Part shown: piece by piece, positions 1 to 8,147 of the stretch
Layout of the letters: each line of letters opens with the position of its first letter
How positions within the stretch are numbered: the first letter of the stretch is position 1
From: Bacillota bacterium
GTDB lineage: Bacteria; Bacillota; Bacilli; Paenibacillales; NBRC-103111
DNA length: 13,822 nucleotides
Direction of reading: 5' to 3'
Assembly (NCBI GenBank): GCA_023393235.1
Contig: JAEWMH010000099.1
Location: forward strand, 1-13,822
Translations under genes and position numbers: made by a program
Notes under the pieces: generated by a model
The model's database searches: none
Seen by the model: only the letters and a program-made list of their open reading frames with translations
Told to the model about the DNA's origin: nothing

Positions 1-30
1 CCCTGCAGCTCCTCCACTCCAGTAGATTTG

Positions 31-279
31 TTAAGACTGAAGGAGATATTTTGTGGTCAAACCATGGCAATCACCCGAAATGAAAGCGTTACCATAAAAC
101 GTCACACCACATATGGGGGAGAAGGGGGGTATGGCCGGGTCCACCCCCGGCAGCCCGATGTCAGGAACCTCTAGAGCCTCTGGCCGGGAAAGCCAAACCT
201 CCACCAGACGGTGCCGTACAGGCTTACCCTCTGCTGGATCAGAACCCAGAAAAGGGCTGATTTCAACCGGCCCATCAGC
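31..279 (-). other. coding-like open frame without a start codon (possible gene remnant)
   Basis: On the minus strand an 82-codon frame stays open from just inside a TAG (280-282) to a TAA (31-33). It has no ATG; only internal GTG/TTG codons could start it, none with a clear ribosome binding site. The inferred peptide reads as protein-like, with ordinary amino-acid composition and stretches such as HRLVEVWLSRPEALEVPDIG and GVTFYGNAFISGDCHG, but I do not recognise the family. It lies downstream of the hydrolase terminator on the same strand, so it could be the 3' remnant of a decayed or replaced gene. It could also be chance: the plus-strand frame sharing its codon boundaries is also open from the window start to 174. 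No function is proposed. Confidence 0.3.
80..94 (+). promoter_or_regulatory. candidate cre (CcpA catabolite-response element)
   Basis: The sequence ATGAAAGCGTTACCA matches every position of the Bacillus cre consensus WTGNAANCGNWNNCA. It lies inside the coding-like fragment and about 80 bp from the left edge. A minus-strand GGAGGAG (9-15) at the very edge could be the ribosome binding site of a gene starting just outside the window, and a minus-strand TTGACC (55-60) is a possible -35, but I see no convincing -10. If that leftward gene exists, this cre would sit in its upstream region. The motif match is seen; its role is inferred. Confidence 0.35.
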
Positions 280-285
280 CTAACA

Positions 286-319
286 AAGTAAGCCGGGGGC
301 ACAGGCCCCCGGCTTACTT
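286..319 (-). terminator. intrinsic-type terminator hairpin downstream of the secreted hydrolase
   Basis: A perfect 15-bp inverted repeat, AAGTAAGCCGGGGGC (286-300) and its complement (305-319), encloses a 4-nt loop. Read on the minus strand, the GC-rich stem ends in TTACTT and is followed by TGTTAGG, a short, imperfect U tract. It lies about 105 nt past the TAG of the minus-strand hydrolase gene. On the plus strand no T run follows, so leftward termination is the better reading. The 320-422 stretch between hairpin and stop codon shows nothing else I can name. Confidence 0.7.
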
Positions 320-422
320 CTCGTGGAAATGGTCAGTGTGTGTACACTCTGCCCTGCACCCGGCACAGGAGAATCAGATCCTGGACGGCTTAATCGGATG
401 TCTCTCCTGACAAGCCTATTGT

Positions 423-3400
423 CTAGTCCAACCCATCTGGCTCTGCATCCAGTCGGTTCAGCTTCACATCGTCGATGAAGGAGGTGGCTTCTTTTGTGAC
501 TACGGCTCCGACAAAACGGATGGTATGGGCTCCTGCCGAGACCGTGAAGCTTTCTGTGACGAATGGCTGGAATGCGGTGGATGTAGTTGTAAATGATCCA
601 ACCTGAGTATCGTCAACATAAACCTTGAAGGAGTGGTCACGGCCGCCAGAGGTGCTTCGTTTGGCTGCTTGGAAAGTAAGGGTATATGTTCCGGCTGCCA
701 ATTCCAAATGCTGCCTGATCAACCCTTGGCCGCCGCTGACACTTTGCAGGAACGCAGTCTGATTGCCCTCGGGGGCGGGCGGTGGTTGAAGGGCGCTTCC
801 ATTAGGATGAACTCCTGCATACCCGTTAAAGTACCATGATTCTGTGAAGGGCCCCTTTCTGTGGGCGGCCAGAGCAGGCGCTTCAAATCCTTTGTTGGTC
901 AATTCCTCCAGGGGCGGCCCAAGCTCCGGCTCTTCCGGCAACGGATTGGGCTGCGGGTTTTCCGGCAGCGGAGGGGAGCCCTTTGCTCTGATTCTGACAT
1001 CGTCGATGAAGACAGTGCTCTCCTGCGGTGTTTCAATTCCAGAGAACCGGATAGTATGGTACCCGGCGCTTGCAGTGAACCCTTCTGTTGTCACGAGAGC
1101 AAAGTTGCCCGACGGGTTTGGTTGATACGTGCCCAGGAGCTGGTCATCGAAATACACTTGGAAAGGCAGGATACTACCGTATGAAGGCCGTGACGCCATT
1201 CGGAAGGAGAGCTCATACTCACCTTCACGGAAGTTGATATCCTGGATCAGTTCGCCAGTAATTCCGCTGCGGCTGACCATAAAAGCGGTTTGCACCCCTT
1301 GTGGAGCAACAGCTGCGGCAAAGGCGCTTCCATTCCTCTGCACCCCGGAGCGGTAATCAAATGCCCAGCCGTTGGTGATCGGTCCGGTTACATATGCCGA
1401 GGTGACCGGAACCTCAAACCCGGCATTGAAAATGGTAACCACCGGCTCCTCATCCGGGATATGCCTGCTGATGTAGTAACGCTTGTCATCAGAGGCCGGA
1501 TTCGGGTCCTGGAACAACCCGGCTGTACTTACGGGGCCTGTTAGTGTTTTATAAAAAAACAATCCGTCCGCTCCATAAGCAATACTGGCAGTTCCTGTAA
1601 AGGATAGCTGCTCTGCGCCGTCATAAGCTAGAAAGTCATAACCGTCCGGTCCGGCGCTGGCATTACCGATTTTGTACAACCGGTATATTTTGGCGGAGGG
1701 CTCCAGACCCTCCTTGAAAGCAGCCGCTGTTATCTTCTTCGTGCCTGTTGTCAAAAAGATAGGGCCTGTGTAAAGAGTAGAGGACAAGGTTGGAGCGCTG
1801 CCATCCGTTGTATAGCGGATTTGGGCGCCTTCCGTGGCGGTTGTGATGGTTAATGCTTCAGTAAATGCGTACTTTCCGTATTCCAGACTGAACTGCGGGA
1901 TACCCGCTCTGCCGGCTGCAGGCGCAGGCTGCACCCGGATCAAAGCAATGCCATAGCTGTCGGGGTCCTGAACACTGGAGGCCTTGACGGCTACCAGCTT
2001 CTCTTCATCAACGGCCGGAGCGGTATAAAGGCCATCTGCAGAAACAGCTCCGTTGCCGCTGCCGATCACGCTCCATGTCACACCCCCTGTATTGTCGATG
2101 ACGGAGGCGGTCAACTGCTGTGCTTGACCACCTGTCACCACCGGCTCCAGAGGGGTCACCTTCACCTGGGTCTGCGATGGCAAGGTTGTATATACAATCA
2201 CAGTATGCTTCGCATCGATATTCGAATCAGTGAAGGAGGAACCTGTACCGGTGTTGAAAAATCCGCTTGCCGGAGGCACAATCGCATTTCCCTCCAGCTG
2301 CACATCCGCCTGATAGACATGCTTGCGGAACGTTTTGCCAACTGGCGGCTCTCCTCCAAAATCGAAGGTCACCTCTTTGTTTGTTCCTTCCTTCGCCTCC
2401 AGAAGAATGGTATACTCTCCGTCGGCAGTCTTGAACACGGCGGAGCGGAGATCTGCTGAGTCTGTATTCGAGGCCACAACTGTACTGTTGGCAGGAATGT
2501 ACCGGGTCAGCAGACTGGCCTCATAATAGCGCTTGTATGGTTTTGTTCCCAGCAGCAGGGAATCCCACATGGTATAGTTGCCATTGGTATCCGATCCCAC
2601 ATAGGGATCAGGCAGCCATACACCGTTCAACTGCCAGATCAGTGCGCCTTTGATGCCATGGTTGGCAGCCTTGATTACAGATCCGGTTAAACCGGCCTCC
2701 CATTTGGACTTGTCTTCGGCAAAGCCAAACTCTGTCATCATCACGGGTTTACCGCCTGTAACATTCATCCGGTCTGCAATGGAGACGGTTAACCCGTCGT
2801 AGGACTGGCCGTACACATGGAAGGTATAGGCATCGAAATAATCGGCCGCATGGTCATGCATATACTGCGTCCAAGCGGGACTCCCCGATTCCTCCGGGCC
2901 CCAGATTTCCACCAGGTTCCGGAGATTGTCTGCCGTCAATTGATCAGAAACCTTGCGTACCATTTCCGCATAATACGCACTCTGATCGCCGGGCGCTTCA
3001 AAGTCCCAGTTGCCGTTGGGCTCGTTGTAAAAGGTCAGATACTTAATATTTGAGTACCCTCTGACATTGATCAATTGATCCAATACGGCTGAAGCCGCAT
3101 CTGCAAAAGCATCCAGATCCCGGGGGGCGCTGATCCGCTTGTCCGGCACCTCGCTGAAGCTGAACCAGCTTTGCGTATTGGCTCCTACTTTCCAGCCGAA
3201 GTTAAATTCAATCTCTGTTCCCGCCGCCTGCAAGGCGTCCAAGTACTTGTAGAAGCTCTGCATCTTATTGCTGTTCCAGTCGTAGACGCCCTTCTGCTGC
3301 TCCATCCAGTCAGGTTGGAACCATACCCGGGCAATCTTCGGCTGCATCACGGCGATCCGTTTGCGATCCATCTCCCAATGCGCTTCACTATAGCCATATT

Positions 3401-3617
3401 GGGACGTGCCTTCCATGAAATTGACCGGAATCAGGTTCACCCCGACACCCAAAAAATTCTCCTGAACAACTTCGGAAGAATTGATGGCCACCGTGTAGCC
3501 GTCATTGGCAGCCCTGGCCGCCGGCGCCGGCAGCACAAGCACCTGGAGAACCAGCAGCAGCGCCAGCAGTACAATGCTGCTCCTGCCCCCACTCTTCTTC
3601 AAGCTTTTCCCTGTCAT
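423..3617 (-). CDS. secreted multidomain clan GH-A glycoside hydrolase
   Basis: The 1064-residue product starts with a Sec signal peptide (KSLKK basic end, leucine-rich core, likely cleavage after ARA at about residue 36), so it is exported. Residues about 40-370 form a clan GH-A (beta/alpha)8-type catalytic domain: FYNEP gives the probable acid/base E199, HVY (267-269) fits the conserved active-site strand, and MTEFGF gives the probable nucleophile E296. Next come an Ig-like domain (about 485-563), a chitobiase/CHB_HEX_C-type domain (575-650, with RYTTDGSAPT and LYTGPI), a short beta module (about 657-720), then two homologous modules (727-878 and 905-1056) joined by a proline-rich linker. 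The beta modules probably bind glycan. The start is supported by AAAGGGGA a few bases upstream. I cannot assign the exact GH family (GH5- or GH39-like), so the substrate is unknown. It is divergent from the regulator-importer cluster, with a cre at its promoter. Confidence 0.85.
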   Translation of the reverse strand: MTGKSLKKSGGRSSIVLLALLLVLQVLVLPAPAARAANDGYTVAINSSEVVQENFLGVGVNLIPVNFMEGTSQYGYSEAHWEMDRKRIAVMQPKIARVWFQPDWMEQQKGVYDWNSNKMQSFYKYLDALQAAGTEIEFNFGWKVGANTQSWFSFSEVPDKRISAPRDLDAFADAASAVLDQLINVRGYSNIKYLTFYNEPNGNWDFEAPGDQSAYYAEMVRKVSDQLTADNLRNLVEIWGPEESGSPAWTQYMHDHAADYFDAYTFHVYGQSYDGLTVSIADRMNVTGGKPVMMTEFGFAEDKSKWEAGLTGSVIKAANHGIKGALIWQLNGVWLPDPYVGSDTNGNYTMWDSLLLGTKPYKRYYEASLLTRYIPANSTVVASNTDSADLRSAVFKTADGEYTILLEAKEGTNKEVTFDFGGEPPVGKTFRKHVYQADVQLEGNAIVPPASGFFNTGTGSSFTDSNIDAKHTVIVYTTLPSQTQVKVTPLEPVVTGGQAQQLTASVIDNTGGVTWSVIGSGNGAVSADGLYTAPAVDEEKLVAVKASSVQDPDSYGIALIRVQPAPAAGRAGIPQFSLEYGKYAFTEALTITTATEGAQIRYTTDGSAPTLSSTLYTGPIFLTTGTKKITAAAFKEGLEPSAKIYRLYKIGNASAGPDGYDFLAYDGAEQLSFTGTASIAYGADGLFFYKTLTGPVSTAGLFQDPNPASDDKRYYISRHIPDEEPVVTIFNAGFEVPVTSAYVTGPITNGWAFDYRSGVQRNGSAFAAAVAPQGVQTAFMVSRSGITGELIQDINFREGEYELSFRMASRPSYGSILPFQVYFDDQLLGTYQPNPSGNFALVTTEGFTASAGYHTIRFSGIETPQESTVFIDDVRIRAKGSPPLPENPQPNPLPEEPELGPPLEELTNKGFEAPALAAHRKGPFTESWYFNGYAGVHPNGSALQPPPAPEGNQTAFLQSVSGGQGLIRQHLELAAGTYTLTFQAAKRSTSGGRDHSFKVYVDDTQVGSFTTTSTAFQPFVTESFTVSAGAHTIRFVGAVVTKEATSFIDDVKLNRLDAEPDGLD

Positions 3618-3653
3618 CTCATTTCCCCTTTCGCCTTATGGATTTGCTTTCAT

Positions 3654-3668
3654 ATGAAACCGCTTGCA
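3654..3668 (-). promoter_or_regulatory. cre operator at the secreted hydrolase promoter
   Basis: ATGAAACCGCTTGCA matches the Bacillus cre consensus WTGNAANCGNWNNCA at every position. The minus-strand reading, ATGCAAGCGGTTTCA, also matches fully, so the site is near-palindromic. It lies 37-51 nt upstream of the hydrolase ATG and just downstream of the predicted -10 box, where bound CcpA usually blocks transcription. This predicts repression of the hydrolase by preferred sugars. The motif and position are seen; CcpA binding is inferred. Confidence 0.65.
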
Positions 3669-3677
3669 TAATCTAGC

Positions 3678-3706
3678 ATAATATGTGCAGCGCCTAAATG
3701 TAACAG
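3678..3706 (-). promoter_or_regulatory. candidate promoter of the secreted hydrolase
   Basis: Read on the minus strand, TATTAT (3678-3683, five of six to TATAAT) has a weak CTGTTA (3701-3706, three of six to TTGACA) 17 nt upstream. This would start transcription near 3671 and leave a leader of about 54 nt containing the cre. The weak -35 would fit a promoter needing an activator, for example the adjacent AraC-type regulator, but this is a guess. Confidence 0.35.
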
Positions 3707-3761
3707 GACAGTGATATGGATTTTACATGGGATTATTATGTTATCCGTCATGACCGCCATC

Positions 3762-3791
3762 TGGACGCGGATGACAAAAGTGATTTACAAT
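3762..3791 (+). promoter_or_regulatory. candidate promoter of the two-component system genes
   Basis: TGGACG (3762-3767, four of six to TTGACA) and TACAAT (3786-3791, five of six to TATAAT) are separated by 18 nt. Transcription would start about 25-30 nt before the regulator ATG, leaving room for its ribosome binding site. Nothing better is visible in the divergent region, but this is pattern matching only. Confidence 0.35.
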
Positions 3792-3824
3792 AAAACAACA
3801 TCGGATTAGGAAGGAGGAATGGGA

Positions 3825-5393
3825 ATGGATATTCTGATCATTGAGGATGAATTGGCTGTCCTGAATGGTATGCACAGCGCAGTGCAGTCTCTCGGCGGCC
3901 GAATCGGCCGGATTTTCGCCATCGGGGACGCAGAGGCAGCGGCAGAGCTTATTGCGGAGCATCGCCCCGGGATTATCGTAACCGATATCGTGCTTCCGCA
4001 GATGAGCGGATTGGATCTGCTGGAGCAAATCATGGATGAAAGCTATCAGCCGAAGGTGATAGTTGTAAGCGGATACAATGATTTCGCCTATGCCCAGCGC
4101 AGCCTCAAGCTTGGAGCCGTCGATTATATGCTCAAGCCCTTTGTCCGGGAGGAATTCATCCGGAAAGTGCAAAGCATCATGGACATGGTAGATAAGGAGA
4201 AGGAAACGAAGCTGCAGAACCAACAGGATTCCCGCTCACTTCTGGGAACCCGGCTGTTGAGAGATAAATTTATTATGGGACTGTGTACCAACCCTGTTTC
4301 CCTTAACGAAAACACGGTTCACCGTCTGAAGTTCTTCGATATGGAGTGGCTTGCGGACAGCGGCTGCTCCATCATTGCCGTAGACCGCCTGGAGAACAGT
4401 TCTGCCACGTTGACGGAAAGGGAGATAGAACTGAAGGTGTTTGCTGTGGGCAATGTTGTGGAAGAAATCCTCCAGCAAAGTTCCCCGTCGGTTATTGTCC
4501 AGAATATTCACCACCAGTGGATCATCCTTACATCCGCAGAAAACACGGATGCACTGGTCAACATGATTATTACCTCTGTTAAAAAATATCAGCGTATTTC
4601 TGTGTGTGCGGGGGTCAGCAGCCGGATCCATTCCTTTATGGGCATAGCAGAAGCGTATGAACAGGCTGTCCGAGCCATGAAGCTGGCCCTGGCGGGACAG
4701 GGAGCATCTTATCTCAGGTACCCGGACATTGCAGCCATGGCGGAAGGAGACGGAAACAAGATCGATTTTGGGCGAATGGCGGAATTCGTATATCTGGGGG
4801 ACAGGGACAAAATTCAGCGAGCCGTTGCCGCGAAGGTGCATGAGCTGACCCTGACGGGGGAAACGGCCAACCGGCAGGCCCTTGCCCAGAGCTGTCTGGA
4901 ATGGGTCGTTCAGGTGCACGCCGTGATGGCGGACAGGATGCTGGTCAAGCCCAAGCCTATCTCCATCCAGCTATGGGTTGACCTGGAGCAGTGCGCCAGC
5001 TACGAGCAGATCCGGAATTACTTGATTCAGTACTTTACGAATCTCTCCGCCCATATCGTCACCATCCCCATGAATCCCATTATCGAAAAAGCCCTGGTGA
5101 TTATGCGCAGCCGCTATTCCGAAGCGATTACTCTTCAGGCTCTGGCGTCGGAGCTGTCGGTGCATCCGGTCTGGCTTAGCCAGCTGTTCAAACGGGAGAC
5201 GAAAATCACCTTTTCCCAACAGCTGACTGAGATTCGGATGGAGGAGGCCAAGCGTCTGCTGGATGAATCGAATCTGAAGATTTACGAGATAGCCGAGCAG
5301 GCCGGATACACCGATCTGCAGCATTTTGGCCAGGTTTTCAAAGCCAGGACAGGCTTGACTCCGAAGGAGTACCGCAGCCGCCATGAAAAATAA
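3825..5393 (+). CDS. YesN-like response regulator, REC + AraC-type HTH
   Basis: A cytoplasmic two-component response regulator of 522 residues. The N-terminal receiver domain (about 1-120) has the acidic pair E7/D8, phospho-acceptor D54 in IIVTDIVLP, the switch residue S82 and K104 in MLKPF. A long middle region (about 120-410) links it to a C-terminal AraC-type DNA-binding domain (about 414-520) with two helix-turn-helix units; the second, IYEIAEQAGYTDLQHFGQVF, is typical. The length is normal for YesN-type regulators. I chose the ATG at 3825 over the in-frame ATG at 3819, because AAGGAGG (3811-3817) is 7 nt from the former and only 1 nt from the latter. Its stop overlaps the kinase start by 11 nt, so the two form a pair. 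It probably activates the importer operon and perhaps the divergent hydrolase; targets are inferred from position. Confidence 0.93.
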   Translation: MDILIIEDELAVLNGMHSAVQSLGGRIGRIFAIGDAEAAAELIAEHRPGIIVTDIVLPQMSGLDLLEQIMDESYQPKVIVVSGYNDFAYAQRSLKLGAVDYMLKPFVREEFIRKVQSIMDMVDKEKETKLQNQQDSRSLLGTRLLRDKFIMGLCTNPVSLNENTVHRLKFFDMEWLADSGCSIIAVDRLENSSATLTEREIELKVFAVGNVVEEILQQSSPSVIVQNIHHQWIILTSAENTDALVNMIITSVKKYQRISVCAGVSSRIHSFMGIAEAYEQAVRAMKLALAGQGASYLRYPDIAAMAEGDGNKIDFGRMAEFVYLGDRDKIQRAVAAKVHELTLTGETANRQALAQSCLEWVVQVHAVMADRMLVKPKPISIQLWVDLEQCASYEQIRNYLIQYFTNLSAHIVTIPMNPIIEKALVIMRSRYSEAITLQALASELSVHPVWLSQLFKRETKITFSQQLTEIRMEEAKRLLDESNLKIYEIAEQAGYTDLQHFGQVFKARTGLTPKEYRSRHEK

Positions 5394-7149
5394 CGCCGCC
5401 ATTATCCGCCTCACCCTATTCAAGAAGCTGTTTTTTACCCTCATTCTGACCGTGTATATTCCATTGCTGCTAGTCGGATATCTGACCTATGCCAAATCAA
5501 GCGAGCAAATTGAAAAAATGACAGCCGCTTTTCTGTCCGATAATCTGGAGTATAACAAGACCCGCATTGAAGAATCCTTCAGGCGGGTAGAAAGCCAGTC
5601 CGTGACGGTGTATTCCTCGTCCAAGCTGCAGACGCTCCTGGAAAATGTCAGGGAAGGGAATACGATGGAATTTGAATATATGAACAGCATTGCGACACTC
5701 CACCATGAACTGGGAAGTCCATATTATGTAAGCGTATACCCCCTTATCGCCACCCCGTACCTGGAATACAGCAATCTGCGGGTCAATTCTCCGGTGAAGA
5801 GCACCAACTGGTTCGAGCATGCGCTGGAGATGGAGGGCAACGGCTTCTGGACGCATGAACACAGCAACAGCTTTACGGGGCCGGTCTCCAACTTTTATTA
5901 CATCCGGCCCATAAGGGCCCAGCAGCTTCCGCGCCAGTTCGAGAACATCGGAGTCATGACCTTTCGCGTGCCGGCCAAAGAGATCCAAGAGCAGCTGCTG
6001 CTCCTGGACCGCTATCCCAACCATCGGATCACCATCTATGACAGCCAAAACGAAGATATGCTGTCTGCCTCCGCCGGCGCCAAGATGGATGGCTCATGGG
6101 TGAAGGAAGAGCCTGGAGCCAGGAATCAGGCATTCAGGGTTGTGGAAAAAAACGACCGGGAGCTTTATGTAGCCTCGATGTCCATCGGCAGCTACGGCTG
6201 GAAGCTGGTTTCTACTATCCCCGTTTCTGATGTGAACGGCCCCATCCAGCATCTGAAACAATTTACCTGGTATATCATCCTTATCAGTCTCGGCTTGATC
6301 TCGATTCTGCTGGCTGTTGTATCCAACAGCTTTACGGCACCGGTTCAAGTGGTGGTCGGCCATATGAAAAAGCTGGACTTGGGCATTCTTGAGCGCTGTA
6401 CAGGATATTCGTCAAGAAAGGATGAGATCGGCCAACTGGCATTCGGCTATAACAAAATGATCCAGAGTATGAGTGATCTGCTTGAAACCACACGAACAAC
6501 AGAACAGGAAAAGCGCAGGCTGGAGATCCAGATGCTGATGCATCAAATCAACCCGCATTTTTTGTACAACACCCTAAGCTCCATTACCTGGAAGGCTGAG
6601 CTGGCCGGGGAGACCTCCATCGCCGAGATGACCGCTCTGCTTGCCGATCTGCTGCGCTTCAGCCTTAACGAAGGGGAAGAATTAACCACCGTGGAAAGGG
6701 AAATCGAGCATGTGAAATGTTATCTGAAGATTGAATTGCTGCGCAGCAACAGCGGCTTTCAGGTCATGTACAATATTCATCCGAGGGTATGGAACAGTTC
6801 GTATATGAAGCTGACTCTGCAGCCAATTGTAGAGAACTGCGTCAAGCACGGAATCAAGAAGCTGCCGCCGGGAACAGGGAAAATTATGATTTCCATGTAT
6901 GAGGAGCACAACGAACTGGTTTGCGTGGTGGAGGACAATGGCCCCGGTTGTACGGAAGCGGAGCTGGATGAGCTGAACCGTCTCCATTGGGACTCCAAAG
7001 CAGAAAAAGGCGGCCGGATCGGCCTGATCAACGTAAGCAGACGCCTGAAGGCCCACTTCGGCCCGGCCGGCAGGCTAAGCTTTGAGCGAAGCGGCGGCGC
7101 AGGGCTTCGCGTCATTGTGCGTCAGCCTCTATTCCCCCCGGCAACATAA
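5383..7149 (+). CDS. YesM-like sensor histidine kinase
   Basis: A membrane sensor kinase of 588 residues. It has an N-terminal membrane segment (about 12-35), a large extracellular sensing region (about 40-290, Cache-like by family), a second membrane segment (about 294-316), and a HAMP linker (about 315-370, with a DEIG motif). The His_kinase domain follows, with phospho-acceptor H392 in INPHFLYN. The C-terminal HATPase_c domain has the N box IVENCVKHG (E484, N485) and the G1 box EDNGPG (517-522). This is the standard layout of the YesM/LytS-type kinase family that partners YesN regulators. The ATG lies within the end of the regulator gene, with AAGGAG 13 nt upstream, so translation is probably coupled. 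The ligand is likely an external oligosaccharide or the loaded binding protein; this is inferred from context. Confidence 0.93.
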   Translation: MKNNAAIIRLTLFKKLFFTLILTVYIPLLLVGYLTYAKSSEQIEKMTAAFLSDNLEYNKTRIEESFRRVESQSVTVYSSSKLQTLLENVREGNTMEFEYMNSIATLHHELGSPYYVSVYPLIATPYLEYSNLRVNSPVKSTNWFEHALEMEGNGFWTHEHSNSFTGPVSNFYYIRPIRAQQLPRQFENIGVMTFRVPAKEIQEQLLLLDRYPNHRITIYDSQNEDMLSASAGAKMDGSWVKEEPGARNQAFRVVEKNDRELYVASMSIGSYGWKLVSTIPVSDVNGPIQHLKQFTWYIILISLGLISILLAVVSNSFTAPVQVVVGHMKKLDLGILERCTGYSSRKDEIGQLAFGYNKMIQSMSDLLETTRTTEQEKRRLEIQMLMHQINPHFLYNTLSSITWKAELAGETSIAEMTALLADLLRFSLNEGEELTTVEREIEHVKCYLKIELLRSNSGFQVMYNIHPRVWNSSYMKLTLQPIVENCVKHGIKKLPPGTGKIMISMYEEHNELVCVVEDNGPGCTEAELDELNRLHWDSKAEKGGRIGLINVSRRLKAHFGPAGRLSFERSGGAGLRVIVRQPLFPPAT

Positions 7150-7172
7150 GGATCCCTTGTAAACTCCATATC

Positions 7173-7208
7173 AATACCCTGTTCATGAAAACCCGCGAAC
7201 AGGGTATT
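7173..7208 (+). terminator. hairpin between kinase and permease genes (partial terminator or attenuator)
   Basis: A perfect 12-bp inverted repeat, AATACCCTGTTC (7173-7184) and GAACAGGGTATT (7197-7208), encloses a 12-nt loop. Only CTTGTG follows, so the U tract is poor and termination would be partial at most. The first permease's AGGAGGT starts at 7219, leaving no room for a promoter after the hairpin, so permease transcripts must pass through it. It may act as an attenuator, an mRNA-stabilising or processing element, or a DNA operator. Confidence 0.5.
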
Positions 7209-7232
7209 CTTGTGCCATAGGAGGTATACAAG

Positions 7233-8147
7233 ATGACGAAATCGAAAACACTGCGGCTCATGTGGAACTACCGTTACTTGTACTTGATGCTGCTGCCCGG
7301 GATTACGTATTACGCCATATACAAATACGCGCCCATGTACGGCACCATCATCGCGTTCAAGGATTTTAATCTGGGCGAGGGCATACTCGGCAGTTCATGG
7401 GCAGACCCGTGGTACAAACACTTCAAGTACTTTTATGATTCGCCCTACTTTGGTAATATTCTCAGAAATACCCTTTTGATCTCCGTATACAAGATGGCCT
7501 GGGGAATTGCGCCCGGCATTATTTTTGCCATTCTGCTGAATGAAATAAGCAATAAGCACTTTAAGCGGATTGTGCAAACCATTACGTATTTGCCCCATTT
7601 TCTTTCATGGGTCATCATTTACGGCATTCTGATCATCTTCCTGTCCGAATCAACAGGTCTCGTCAATGACCTGATCCGGAATATGGGCGGAAACAACATT
7701 CCGTTTCTCACGTCTACCGGATGGTTTCGAAGCATTTTGGTAGGTTCGGAAATCTGGAAGGAATTCGGCTGGAACGCCATCATTTATTTGGCGGCGATTG
7801 CGGGAATCGACCCCACCTTGTACGAGGCCGCAAGAGTGGACGGAGCCGGTCGGCTGCGGAATATCTGGCATGTTACCCTTCCCGGAATCAGCAATGTGAT
7901 CATCTTGCTGTTCATACTCAAGCTGGGCCATATACTGGAGGCCGGCTTCGACCAGATTTATATCATGTACAACGTACAGGTGTATCCGGTAGCTGATATT
8001 CTGGACACATATGTATTCCGCACGGGATTGGAGCAGTTTAATTTCAGTCTGGCCTCCGCCATCGGCCTGTGCAAGTCCCTCTTCGGATTGCTTCTGGTAC
8101 TGACAGCCAACAAGATTGCACAGAGATGGGGTGGAGGAATATGGTAA
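7233..8147 (+). CDS. ABC sugar importer permease, LplB type
   Basis: An integral membrane subunit of a CUT1-type carbohydrate ABC importer, 304 residues. It has six probable membrane segments, starting around 14-34 (LYLMLLPGITYYAIYKYAPM) and ending around 272-292. The cytoplasmic EAA loop that contacts the ATPase is clear at 198-219 (EAARVDGAGRLRNIWHVTLP). The N-terminal motif with YAPMYGTIIAFKDFN is characteristic of the LplB/YteP family. AGGAGGT at 7219-7225 is 7 nt before the ATG. Its end overlaps the second permease by 7 nt, which indicates co-translation and a heterodimeric channel. No ATPase gene lies in the window; this importer class commonly uses a shared MsmX-like ATPase encoded elsewhere. 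Confidence 0.93.
   Translation: MTKSKTLRLMWNYRYLYLMLLPGITYYAIYKYAPMYGTIIAFKDFNLGEGILGSSWADPWYKHFKYFYDSPYFGNILRNTLLISVYKMAWGIAPGIIFAILLNEISNKHFKRIVQTITYLPHFLSWVIIYGILIIFLSESTGLVNDLIRNMGGNNIPFLTSTGWFRSILVGSEIWKEFGWNAIIYLAAIAGIDPTLYEAARVDGAGRLRNIWHVTLPGISNVIILLFILKLGHILEAGFDQIYIMYNVQVYPVADILDTYVFRTGLEQFNFSLASAIGLCKSLFGLLLVLTANKIAQRWGGGIW

Noticed and set aside
1..174. Plus-strand frame open from the window start to a TAG at 172-174
   Set aside because: It has no clear ribosome binding site or family resemblance and shares codon boundaries with the better-looking minus-strand frame; it may be a shadow.
365..409. Short inverted repeat CAGGAGA / TCTCCTG
   Set aside because: The arms are short with a long loop, and the much stronger hairpin at 286-319 already explains termination.
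4236..4919. 227-codon minus-strand open frame
   Set aside because: It is antisense to the response regulator and has no family features.
8069..8140. Upstream extension of the second permease
   Set aside because: It lies deep inside the first permease gene with no ribosome binding site; the ATG at 8141 has GGAGG and the family-typical N-terminus.
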